Origin: Chitinophagales bacterium
Lineage (GTDB): Bacteria > Bacteroidota > Bacteroidia > Chitinophagales > Chitinophagaceae
Assembly: GCA_020636505.1 (NCBI GenBank)
Contig: JACJXR010000002.1
Coordinates: forward strand, 381,807 to 445,806
Length of the DNA stretch: 64,000 bases
Direction of reading: 5' to 3'
Shown here: piece by piece, positions 33,969-41,580 of the stretch
Layout of the letters: each line of letters begins with the position of its first letter
How positions within the stretch are numbered: the first letter of the stretch is position 1
Program-made: the position numbers and the translations under genes
The notes under the pieces: model-generated
What the model saw: the letters and a program-made list of their open reading frames with translations, nothing else
Databases searched by the model: none
Told to the model about the DNA's origin: nothing

Positions 33969-34599
33969 TTATGTATTGGTTTACTTGTCCTGCATAATGC
34001 TGTTCTATATATGATAGCTGATCATTTGACAGTTTTATATGACTATTTATAGACAATAGGTGTAAGAAATATGATATGCCAGTTAACAATAGTAGTATCG
34101 AAGACCAACTAATAAATACAGTTTTTAGATCATGAAATACAAACGCAGATATGAAGTATATTAATGAAGATATTATAGAGATTATAAAAGCATCTGCAGT
34201 TGATGTCCAAAACAAACCGTTAAAGTAAACTTGTTGCGACTTCTTTTTTAATGATTCATCATTATCTATTATCTTATAGAAAATATTTTTAATACTATTG
34301 TTTTGTATTAATTTTTTTCTTTCGTCGTCACTTAGTTGCCCGTCATAAATTTTCAATAAGCTATTCTTTATGTTTAAATCAATCTGTTTATAAGATCTAT
34401 TTGTAATTAAATGTCTGACATTTAACATGTGATACAGACCTCCGAATACTAATGCAACAACTAGTGCCCAGTTATAGTCACCTAGTTTTATTTCGTCAAT
34501 TTCCTTATTTTCATTGACAGAAAAAAAAACAACAAAGCCCATATAGATTAATAGACCAGGGATAAGAACTCTTAGAGATTTCAATACAGTCTGTGTCAT
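33955..34599 (-). CDS. four-helix membrane protein paired with the DndC-like protein
   Basis: A 214-residue protein with hydrophobic segments at about 9-28, 42-60, 135-156 and 161-182. Between helices 2 and 3 lies a ~75-residue polar, Lys/Asp/Asn-rich helical stretch that should be cytosolic, and a polar C-terminus follows helix 4. I recognise no named family. The 2+2 helix layout with a cytosolic middle is like the 4TM effectors described for some anti-phage signalling systems, but no sequence motif confirms this. It is the most AT-rich coding region of the window (hand-counted rows: 12%, 27% and about 32% GC). The downstream gene starts within its last codons. Confidence 0.75.
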   Translation of the reverse strand: MTQTVLKSLRVLIPGLLIYMGFVVFFSVNENKEIDEIKLGDYNWALVVALVFGGLYHMLNVRHLITNRSYKQIDLNIKNSLLKIYDGQLSDDERKKLIQNNSIKNIFYKIIDNDESLKKKSQQVYFNGLFWTSTADAFIISIISSLIYFISAFVFHDLKTVFISWSSILLLLTGISYFLHLLSINSHIKLSNDQLSYIEQHYAGQVNQYINELL

Positions 34600-34702
34600 A
34601 AAAGTGCATATTACCTAATAAAGATATGGCTGTTATTTGACAAGATACAGGGTGAAAACACCCATTTTTTGACTGGTAAGGATAACAACTCATCTTCGTC
34701 CT

Positions 34703-34710
34703 TATATTTG
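34703..34710 (+). promoter_or_regulatory. putative -7 element of the peroxiredoxin-like gene
   Basis: TATATTTG, an exact TAnnTTTG match, only 4 nt before the ATG at 34715. If used, the transcript would be nearly leaderless unless translation starts at the in-frame ATG 34727. No TTG at the expected -33 distance. Confidence 0.4.
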
Positions 34711-34714
34711 AAAC

Positions 34715-35329
34715 ATGCGTTATTTCATGAAACAACTAACAATACTTTTCTTATCCGTCATATTTTCGCTGAACAGCTTTGGACAACTGCCGGAGAACAG
34801 AGAAAGCGTTTGCCCACTACCCATCGGCAGCAAAGTACCCGATATGCAATTGGTGAACACGGACGGCAAGCAAGTATCCATAAAAGACATGGTTAGCAAA
34901 AAGCCGACGGTATTGATATTTTACCGTGGTGGGTGGTGCCCGTATTGCAATGCACACCTATCGGAAATAGGAAAAGTGGAGCAAGATATTTTGAAGGCGG
35001 GTTATCAAGTGGTGGCCATCAGCCCGGACATGCCCGAAGAATTGAATCATACCATTGACAAAAAAGAACTGAAGTACACCCTACTCTCTGACGGTGATGG
35101 TGCATTTTCCACAGCAATGGGTATCGCCTACCAAGCACCGGACAGCAAATGGAAGACCAATCAACTTCAAAAATATTCAGGCGGTAAGAACAAAGGCTAC
35201 CTGCCGGTACCTTCTGTATTTGTATTAGATAAAAGCGGAGAGATCATATTCGAATATGTGAACCCGAACTACAAAAAACGCTTGAGTGCAGAAGTGCTGT
35301 TGGGCGTACTACGTACCATGAATCAATAG
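34715..35329 (+). CDS. exported peroxiredoxin-like (AhpC/TSA) protein
   Basis: A 204-residue thioredoxin-fold protein. The leader MRYFMKQLTILFLSVIFSL ending NSFGQ indicates export; ATG 34727 (MKQL) is an alternative start. The catalytic site is FYRGGWCPYCNAHLSEIG (~67-84), with a CxxC in the place where classic peroxiredoxins have T-x-x-C, so the reaction may be disulfide/peroxide reduction of the Prx-like2 kind. KYTLLSDGDGAFSTAMGIAY follows. It probably protects envelope proteins or lipids from oxidation. The 3' end overlaps the convergent serine hydrolase gene by 7 nt. Confidence 0.8.
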   Translation: MRYFMKQLTILFLSVIFSLNSFGQLPENRESVCPLPIGSKVPDMQLVNTDGKQVSIKDMVSKKPTVLIFYRGGWCPYCNAHLSEIGKVEQDILKAGYQVVAISPDMPEELNHTIDKKELKYTLLSDGDGAFSTAMGIAYQAPDSKWKTNQLQKYSGGKNKGYLPVPSVFVLDKSGEIIFEYVNPNYKKRLSAEVLLGVLRTMNQ

Positions 35330-36366
35330 AACTTCACACCCAACAATTCATTCACCACAAGGTCGGCAAAAGTATCGTCCATATTATTGGTGAGCACTAT
35401 CACCGTCTTATCTTCGGCAGGAACGTACACCGCTGTGGCCACATAGCTTGCTTGTCTGCCGGTGTGATATATCAGTTCCTTGCCACCCACTTCTTTTCTG
35501 AATATACCGCAGCCGTACTCCGCCGTCTTCTCCCCTTTTTCAAAGGCGGTCATTTGCTTGTACGACTTTTCCATCAGCACCACCTTGCCTCTTACCAATC
35601 TGGTGAAGAACCGATGCAGTTCGCTTGCTGTGGTTACAATGTTCCCATCACCGATGGATATGTCATTCACCGGTTTCATATACGCCACATCAAAAAGGTC
35701 TTTGCCTCTGAACATGGGGTGCGCCATGCCCGGTATTGCTTTGGAATAATACGGATACGTATTATCTAGCCCCCATGGTTTGAACAATAGGTCTTGATAT
35801 ACAAACGGTAAAGGCTGCTGAGCCACTTGTTCTATGATCAATGCCAGCAACAGATAATTGCTGTTGGAGTATTCGTGTTTGGCACCGGGTAGAAAATCGA
35901 ACGTATCTATCAAGCCAATACAATAATCGGGGGTGTAATATTTGTCGGGGCGAGATAGAACAGTGTTCAACAACTCCACAGTGCCAAAATCTTTGATACC
36001 GCTTGAGTGGTTCATCAACTGGCGGATGGTGATATTGGGGCTGATGTATTCGTTATCAAGGGTAATGTACTTGCCTATGCTGTCGTTGATGTTCAGCTTG
36101 CCCATATCCTGCAACCTGAATATAGTGGTGGCTGTATAGGTTTTGGTGATGCTTCCTATACAGAATTTATGTTCATCCGTCATTGGTGTACCATTATCCG
36201 CTTCGCCGATGGCGGCAGTACTTACCAGGTCGCCTTCGGACACCAAAGCGACGATGCCGTAGTCCTTTACAGAATCTTCATACTTTTTCAGAACGTCTTT
36301 TACATAGCTTTGTGCAGAGAGTGTGGTCGGTAGTAGAAAGCACAAACTGTATATCAATGTTTTCAT
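35323..36366 (-). CDS. class C beta-lactamase-fold serine hydrolase
   Basis: A 347-residue exported protein (signal peptide about 1-19, ends LSAQ). It has the serine penicillin-recognising fold: S72-ITK75 (S-x-x-K), Y166-SN (Y-x-N), and H301-TG in the place of K-T-G. HTG instead of KTG is common in esterases, D-aminopeptidases and other non-lactamase members, so a peptidase or esterase role is more likely than beta-lactam resistance. The substrate is unknown. It converges on the peroxiredoxin-like gene. Confidence 0.85.
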   Translation of the reverse strand: MKTLIYSLCFLLPTTLSAQSYVKDVLKKYEDSVKDYGIVALVSEGDLVSTAAIGEADNGTPMTDEHKFCIGSITKTYTATTIFRLQDMGKLNINDSIGKYITLDNEYISPNITIRQLMNHSSGIKDFGTVELLNTVLSRPDKYYTPDYCIGLIDTFDFLPGAKHEYSNSNYLLLALIIEQVAQQPLPFVYQDLLFKPWGLDNTYPYYSKAIPGMAHPMFRGKDLFDVAYMKPVNDISIGDGNIVTTASELHRFFTRLVRGKVVLMEKSYKQMTAFEKGEKTAEYGCGIFRKEVGGKELIYHTGRQASYVATAVYVPAEDKTVIVLTNNMDDTFADLVVNELLGVKFY

Positions 36367-36433
36367 ACCTCTAATATAGGAATAGAGGATGGAGGTGCAC
36401 AGTACCTAAAAAATTATTAATTTATCGTTCAGA

Positions 36434-37135
36434 ATGGACATCAAACATCCACATCATACGGTCGATAATATTGTAACCGCACGTTACAACAAGCGATTTA
36501 TCTTTCTTTTGGTAAGCCTTTGCACCTTTTTGTTCGGTGCATTGTTCATTCCGCCTGCATTCAGCAAGTACCTGTCGCCCATAATTATACTGCAATTCAC
36601 CTTCGCAGGATTGTTGCTGTTTCGCAACCACAACCGAAGAATATACAGAGGTATCGTATTCATGGTCATGTTGCTATTGATGCAAGAAGTGCTGAAGCTG
36701 GCATCGGCCAGTAGCAGAACAGCGACCTTGATAGCTGACGTCACTTATTTGTTGTACTTCATATTCATGACATTTGAAGTGTTCCGACAGATACTGTTGG
36801 CACGCAGAGTGGACATCAACATGGTTGCCGGTGCTTTTTGTGGATTCCTCATGTTGGGCATATTGGGTAGTTTGATAATGACCATCATCGAACTTAGCGA
36901 CCCCGGTGCATTTAGCGGTATAAGAACACAAGACTTCAACGAAGCTTTTCAAGACTTGATATATTACAGCTTTGTTTCTTTACTGACCATCGGTTATGGA
37001 GATATACTGCCGGTGACTTCCACGGCTCGTAAAGCCAGCCTGATGTTGGGTATTTTGGGATACTTCTACAACATCTTCGTGATAGGTGTGACGATATCCA
37101 AGTTCATGATACAAAGAACGACGAACAACAAATAA
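36434..37135 (+). CDS. potassium channel family protein
   Basis: A 233-residue inner-membrane protein. The selectivity filter is TIGYGD (185-190), preceded by a pore helix (LIYYSFVSLL) and flanked by hydrophobic segments at ~134-153 and ~201-222. Three or four more hydrophobic segments lie in residues 21-120, so the topology is closer to six helices than to a bare two-helix channel. There are no cytosolic RCK or cyclic-nucleotide domains: the protein ends soon after the last helix. It is followed by a strong terminator. Confidence 0.85.
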   Translation: MDIKHPHHTVDNIVTARYNKRFIFLLVSLCTFLFGALFIPPAFSKYLSPIIILQFTFAGLLLFRNHNRRIYRGIVFMVMLLLMQEVLKLASASSRTATLIADVTYLLYFIFMTFEVFRQILLARRVDINMVAGAFCGFLMLGILGSLIMTIIELSDPGAFSGIRTQDFNEAFQDLIYYSFVSLLTIGYGDILPVTSTARKASLMLGILGYFYNIFVIGVTISKFMIQRTTNNK

Positions 37136-37170
37136 GCGACGTTACTTACTTTAATTTATACTTAATAAAT

Positions 37171-37199
37171 AACAAACCCCGCCATTGGCGGGGTTTGTT
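37171..37199. terminator. bidirectional terminator
   Basis: AACAAACCCCGCC (37171-37183) and GGCGGGGTTTGTT (37187-37199) form a perfect 13-bp stem with a 3-nt loop. It lies between the converging channel and VOC genes and can end both transcripts. Confidence 0.85.
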
Positions 37200-37205
37200 G
37201 CAATG

Positions 37206-37592
37206 TTATTCTGCGTTGTTTTCCCAGAGCATCATATATGCTCCAGCAGGGTCTTGTATCAGGCAAAAGTGCCCTCCTTTTCCATCGGAGCGTTTTTCTC
37301 CGTGTACCTTACCACCGTTCGCTGCAACAGCCTCCAGACTCTTATCAAGATTTTCCACTCCCACATATATCAGCCACTGTGCCGGCAAACCTGTATTACC
37401 ACCTCTTGCATGGCAAACACCCGCCTGTGTATCTCCTGTTTCGGGGTGGTTCATACAATAGTCGTTGTAGCCTCCCATATCGAAGCTCTGTATATCCCAA
37501 CCGACGACATCGCTGTAAAATTTGCTTACGCTGTCGGCATCGTCGATGGTCAGGTCCATCCAACCTACTTTTCCTATATTCTTTTTGCTCAT
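37206..37592 (-). CDS. VOC-family (glyoxalase-like) protein
   Basis: A 128-residue cytosolic protein with the two beta-alpha-beta-beta-beta modules of the vicinal oxygen chelate fold: GKVGWMDLTIDDADSVSKFY then VVGWD (N-terminal half) and WLIYVGVENLDKSLEAV to FCLIQDPAGAYMMLWE (C-terminal half). Family members bind a divalent metal and include glyoxalase I and extradiol dioxygenases; this one cannot be assigned a reaction. It lies 25 nt after the DUF4199 gene and is probably in the same operon. Confidence 0.85.
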   Translation of the reverse strand: MSKKNIGKVGWMDLTIDDADSVSKFYSDVVGWDIQSFDMGGYNDYCMNHPETGDTQAGVCHARGGNTGLPAQWLIYVGVENLDKSLEAVAANGGKVHGEKRSDGKGGHFCLIQDPAGAYMMLWENNAE

Positions 37593-37617
37593 AGTATATT
37601 TTATTGTGATCGGTTAA

Positions 37618-38172
37618 TTATTCGATTGCTACATTTTTTGCAGGCAGTACATTTTTATTCCTAAGAATAGCGGCACATATCAGAGATACTATCAGCCCCA
37701 CCCAGAACATTTCGCCAAACATGGTGAACAAGAACCTGTACAACGGATTGGTCATTATTTTCATCCAATACTTACCCTCTTCAATGGCTGCATCAATTTC
37801 GGTCTGTGCGGCTCCCACCTCTTTCATCTTCTCTACTTTGCTATCCATATAGCTTTCCATGAATTCTTGCCCGTCAATATTATTGATGCTCATATATGCT
37901 TCCCAACCTGTGGAATACATAAAGCTTGCTATCAGCGAAATAAGCAAGCCGATAACAAACGCCTTACCGAACTTGATACTACCACCCAGATATTTGTCCC
38001 TATAAGTTTTGATGGCAAAAAATATGCTGGACAATGCCAATACCATCGTGGTATACCCAATGGCTTCGCCCGCCTCCATGTCTCCACTTAAAACAGAAGG
38101 CATGGTCAAAAACATCAAAACAACGACTATAAGTCCTGCAGTGATACCGAATGTCAATACTACTTTTCTCAT
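37618..38172 (-). CDS. DUF4199 membrane protein
   Basis: A 184-residue inner-membrane protein with four hydrophobic segments (~6-27, 38-56, 72-93 and 148-170) and a polar stretch between helices 3 and 4 (INNIDGQEFMESYMDSKVEK). This matches DUF4199: FGKAFVIGLLISLIASFMYS in helix 3 is characteristic. Function unknown. It sits between a membrane-anchored LuxR-type gene and a VOC gene on the same strand. Confidence 0.8.
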   Translation of the reverse strand: MRKVVLTFGITAGLIVVVLMFLTMPSVLSGDMEAGEAIGYTTMVLALSSIFFAIKTYRDKYLGGSIKFGKAFVIGLLISLIASFMYSTGWEAYMSINNIDGQEFMESYMDSKVEKMKEVGAAQTEIDAAIEEGKYWMKIMTNPLYRFLFTMFGEMFWVGLIVSLICAAILRNKNVLPAKNVAIE

Positions 38173-38289
38173 AATTTTTCTTTTTTTGGTTTATGCTGCA
38201 AATGAACGATCGAAGAGCGTTTTTTCATTCATACTTAAGTATGATTTGCAGTATTCACGGGCATTTTCACCCATTAGGGTGATATGGTA

Positions 38290-38739
38290 CTAAGGTATCA
38301 GTTGCAGCTCTTTTGCTCTTTGTACGGCCTGTGTACGTCGTTTTACATCCAACTTCACATACAAATTCGTAGAATGTGTTTTCACCGTATTCAGAGATAT
38401 GAAGAGTTTATCCGCTATTTCTTGATTAGACAAACCATCAGACATCAGTTCCAACACATCATATTCTCGCGGACTGATACCCAAACGTTCCATTTCTTTT
38501 TCATTCAGCACAAAATCTTCTGCTCTAACCACAACTTCTACCTCTTTAATGACGGTTTCCGTTTTTCTTTGAATGATCTTGGTGGCCACCCATATCCCCA
38601 CAGCGGTAAAAAACAGTGCCACCAACCCTATATAAACCTCCATACTCAGGTCGCGGATGAAAAATTTGTATTCCAATACTTTCAGAACAAAAGTCAATAC
38701 CGCCAATGCCAAACCATATATGAGGATCGTCCTCTTCAT
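38290..38739 (-). CDS. membrane-anchored LuxR-type DNA-binding protein
   Basis: About 149 residues from ATG 38739 (MKRTILIYGLALAVLTF). Two hydrophobic helices (~5-23 and ~36-54) are followed by a charged linker and a C-terminal LuxR/NarL helix-turn-helix: ISPREYDVLELMSDGLSNQE, then IADKLFISLNTVKTH. The protein is thus a transcription factor tethered to the membrane, with no receiver domain. An upstream ATG at 38778 exists but would leave 7 nt to the divergent kinase gene, so 38739 is preferred. It may respond to the adjacent LytS-type kinase or to a membrane signal (inference). Confidence 0.8.
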   Translation of the reverse strand: MKRTILIYGLALAVLTFVLKVLEYKFFIRDLSMEVYIGLVALFFTAVGIWVATKIIQRKTETVIKEVEVVVRAEDFVLNEKEMERLGISPREYDVLELMSDGLSNQEIADKLFISLNTVKTHSTNLYVKLDVKRRTQAVQRAKELQLIP

Positions 38740-38785
38740 ACGAGTAAAAATACCCGTTATTTGGAAAAAATGATACATTTATGAT

Positions 38786-40267
38786 ATGTTGAGGTGGTAT
38801 AGGTATATACTGTGCATGGCTGCGTTGCTATGCACGAACTACGCATTTGCGTCTCCACAAAAGGACGAGGGTGTTGTGCCTGCGTCTTTGATACTCGACC
38901 AACGTTGGAACTACGATAATTACACCCACTTAGTAGTACCGACTGTAGATTGGCTGCAAAGTACTCCGCTCGACAGTAATACCAAGCTTCGCACTCGGCA
39001 CGACAACTTTCTGATGTATTGGCTGCAGAAAAACGAAGATGTTACGGTACACATGCCCGACTATCTCATCAACTTTCAAAATGCAGACCGTGAGTTTTAC
39101 TTTATTTATTCGGGAGGATGGATAAAACATGCACTATTGAACAAAGGTGCATCACGTAAGGATTGCAGTATTGCAGCCGTAGAGGCGGTGTTGGATTATT
39201 ACAACAAAGACAATGGCGTAGCCCGTAACGACTATTTGGATCATTTGGTGCAAATACAAAAAGACGGCAAGCTGAACAACCTGTTCGACTCGTCGGACAA
39301 TGCGAACAACACTTATATATTCTTAAATAAGCCTGCCGATAAACATGATTTCAAACCCGATGAGAATTACTTCACCTTCAAGTATACGGGTATCAACTTC
39401 ACTCGCAGCCTGAACTTAAAATACAGATACAAGCTTGAAGGCTACTACGACAAATGGATAGAAACGGATGAGGAAACCGTAACCTTCCCCAACCTGCCAT
39501 CGGGCGATTTCACTTTCACGGTTGAAGCGTCTGTTTATCCCAACTTCGAGCATGCCGTGTCTGACAGTTACAGCTTTTGCATCGCCACACCTTTTTACAA
39601 AAGGCCATGGTTCATCATGCTAATGATATTGCTGTGCGTTGCAATAGTGACCCTGTATATGCGTTGGCGCGAACGCCAGTTGAAGAAGATAGCAGAGTTG
39701 GAGCATGAGCGTGTGTTGTTTGAGTACGAATACCTTAAGAGTCAGGTAAACCCACACTTTTTGTTCAATAGCCTGAACACACTTACCAGCCTGATAGACA
39801 GCAACCCAAAAGGGGCTATAAAATATACGGACCACTTATCCGACCTGTATCGCAACATGTTGGCTCACCCCGACGACAACTTGGTAACCCTTGCAGATGA
39901 GTTGGATATTTTGCAGAACTATCTGCACATACAGAAGACCCGCTTCGGAGATGCACTGCAATTGGACATGGACATATCCGATGAGTTGCGCAAAGGCAAG
40001 CGCATCGTATACCTTGCATTGCAATTGGTGGTCGAGAACGCCATCAAGCACAACATTGTATCTCAAACACAACCTCTTGAAATAAACATCACGGCGAACG
40101 AACATGAGCTGGTGATCAGCAACCCCATCAATACCAAAGTGAGCAAAGAGAAAAGCAACGGTATGGGATTGGCCAATATCAGCAAACGGTATGCACTGGC
40201 CACCAATCGTAATGTATGGTACGGTGAGGAGAACGGCTTGTTTGTTGTGAAGCTGCCTTTGTTGTAA
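38786..40267 (+). CDS. LytS-type sensor histidine kinase with Y_Y_Y domain
   Basis: A 493-residue inner-membrane kinase. Signal peptide/anchor about 1-22; extracytoplasmic region with a Y_Y_Y-type beta domain (~195-265: KYRYKLEGYYDKW, then FTVEAS); transmembrane helix ~274-292; then the His_kinase domain with the phosphoacceptor H324 in QVNPHFLFNSLNTL (~320-333), the N box VVENAIKHN (~415-423) and a G box SNGMGLANISKRY (~457-469). Partners of this class are normally LytTR response regulators, but none is adjacent; a membrane-anchored LuxR-type gene is divergent instead. No two-component propeller repeats are present. Confidence 0.88.
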   Translation: MLRWYRYILCMAALLCTNYAFASPQKDEGVVPASLILDQRWNYDNYTHLVVPTVDWLQSTPLDSNTKLRTRHDNFLMYWLQKNEDVTVHMPDYLINFQNADREFYFIYSGGWIKHALLNKGASRKDCSIAAVEAVLDYYNKDNGVARNDYLDHLVQIQKDGKLNNLFDSSDNANNTYIFLNKPADKHDFKPDENYFTFKYTGINFTRSLNLKYRYKLEGYYDKWIETDEETVTFPNLPSGDFTFTVEASVYPNFEHAVSDSYSFCIATPFYKRPWFIMLMILLCVAIVTLYMRWRERQLKKIAELEHERVLFEYEYLKSQVNPHFLFNSLNTLTSLIDSNPKGAIKYTDHLSDLYRNMLAHPDDNLVTLADELDILQNYLHIQKTRFGDALQLDMDISDELRKGKRIVYLALQLVVENAIKHNIVSQTQPLEINITANEHELVISNPINTKVSKEKSNGMGLANISKRYALATNRNVWYGEENGLFVVKLPLL

Positions 40268-40289
40268 AAATTTTCAATCAACTCAAAAA

Positions 40290-40325
40290 GACGAAGCCCG
40301 TACAAATTGTACGGGCTTCGTTATT
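40290..40325. terminator. bidirectional terminator
   Basis: ACGAAGCCCGTAC (40290-40302) and GTACGGGCTTCGT (40308-40320) form a 13-bp stem with a 5-nt loop between the converging kinase and lipoprotein genes. Confidence 0.85.
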
Positions 40326-40341
40326 ACAGATAGTATGAAAC

Positions 40342-41403
40342 TTACAAATTATTAAGCGTGATTTTGAAGGCGGCGGGGTCTACTTTGTTCAGAACAATGT
40401 TGACCGTTGTGCCTGTCTTTTGCGCAGGAGTCACAACACCTCCATAAAAATGCCCATTGATAATGGTGAAAGCCACAAAGTTTATCGGCAATTTCATTAA
40501 GTGTACTTCGCGCGTGTTATTCAAGTCGTAGATATAAATAGGGTATGCGATATTAAGATTGTTGAATAATGCATAGCAGAATAAAGGTGTCGAATTCGGG
40601 ATGGTATCTCCTGATGATGTAACCTTTACCGTTATCAACTCGTTTTGATATATTTTCAGGTACTTGTCAATGTTGCAAAGCCTTAGCTTGTCTGATATCA
40701 TCTTAAGGGTATCTTGCGCACCGGGCCTATAAATCGGAACCACCCTATTGGAAGTATCAACCACTTGGAGGCTGTCTACTATCACACGTGGAGAGTCCAC
40801 TCTCCAGTTGACTTGGTTTTGAGGATCTCCCGTCACAGGTTGTCCGCTGAACACCTGCATATCGGGATCTGCATTTCCTTTCTGTGGCACAAACACCTGT
40901 AAAGGTGTGTTTGGTCTAAGGTTAAGTGGTGTACCGTTCTGTGTAACCTGTATATCTATCTCTCCACCGCTTACCAATGGTGCACCGTCACTCACCGGCA
41001 GCATTCTGGAGAATATCATGTCTCCCCTGTTAAGAAACTCTCTTACTTGCACTTGTACGTTCCCGGTAACAGGTGCTCCGCCGGGCGTTACAAGCGCATT
41101 GGCCTTGATGACGTATCGCGTACCACTGTTACCGAAGAAGCTGTTGTCTTTGGTGGCGTCGATGGTCAGTGTTTTGTACTTCACTTCCAAGTCGTTGAAG
41201 ACTTTTGAGAAGGTGTAGTTACCGGGAGTGCTTGGATTGCCGGGGTTGTTCGGGTTTGTGGGGTTACCCGGAGTAGTCGGGTCGTTGGGGTCTGTGGTTG
41301 TACCTGTCTGATTGTGTATCTTATTCTGCTTTTCTTTTTTACAGCCGATGGCCAATAGCGTAAGCATAAATACAAGCAGGTAAACGGGGCGTAAATTTCT
41401 CAT
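40342..41403 (-). CDS. lipoprotein with Pro/Asn/Thr-rich linker, unknown function
   Basis: A 353-residue protein from ATG 41403. The leader MRNLRPVYLLVFMLTLLAIGC ends in the lipobox AIGC; KKEK follows. A ~28-residue linker of TTDPNDPTTPGNP-type repeats (about residues 35-62) separates the anchor from a beta-rich body (for example GNVQVQVREFLNRGDMIFS, and later a YPIYIYDLNN segment). Because the frame is open further upstream, a longer product starting at 41517 is possible, but it lacks a signal sequence. It is probably a surface or periplasmic lipoprotein; no domain is recognised. Confidence 0.7.
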   Translation of the reverse strand: MRNLRPVYLLVFMLTLLAIGCKKEKQNKIHNQTGTTTDPNDPTTPGNPTNPNNPGNPSTPGNYTFSKVFNDLEVKYKTLTIDATKDNSFFGNSGTRYVIKANALVTPGGAPVTGNVQVQVREFLNRGDMIFSRMLPVSDGAPLVSGGEIDIQVTQNGTPLNLRPNTPLQVFVPQKGNADPDMQVFSGQPVTGDPQNQVNWRVDSPRVIVDSLQVVDTSNRVVPIYRPGAQDTLKMISDKLRLCNIDKYLKIYQNELITVKVTSSGDTIPNSTPLFCYALFNNLNIAYPIYIYDLNNTREVHLMKLPINFVAFTIINGHFYGGVVTPAQKTGTTVNIVLNKVDPAAFKITLNNL

Positions 41404-41560
41404 AGCATGTCGTTTAGTTATCGAGTATAAGGTGTTGTCATAGTGTTTGACGAACGAACATGTGGAAATGTTAGATATATATCGTAAGAAAAATATGACA
41501 GCAAACGAATATGCCATAATACAATAGGTATCAGGCCAACCTTTCCACCCCTAAAAACGT

Positions 41561-41568
41561 TATTTTTG
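41561..41568 (+). promoter_or_regulatory. putative -7 element of uvrA copy 1
   Basis: TATTTTTG, an exact TAnnTTTG match, 12 nt before the ATG. The 14-nt string tatttttgctatcc is shared with the second uvrA promoter, at the same spacing. No TTG at the usual -33 distance. Confidence 0.5.
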
Positions 41569-41580
41569 CTATCCGCAACT

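Noticed and set aside
35323..36366. Class C beta-lactamase proper
   Set aside because: HTG replaces KTG and the gene resembles the broad serine hydrolase group; the name would overstate the evidence.
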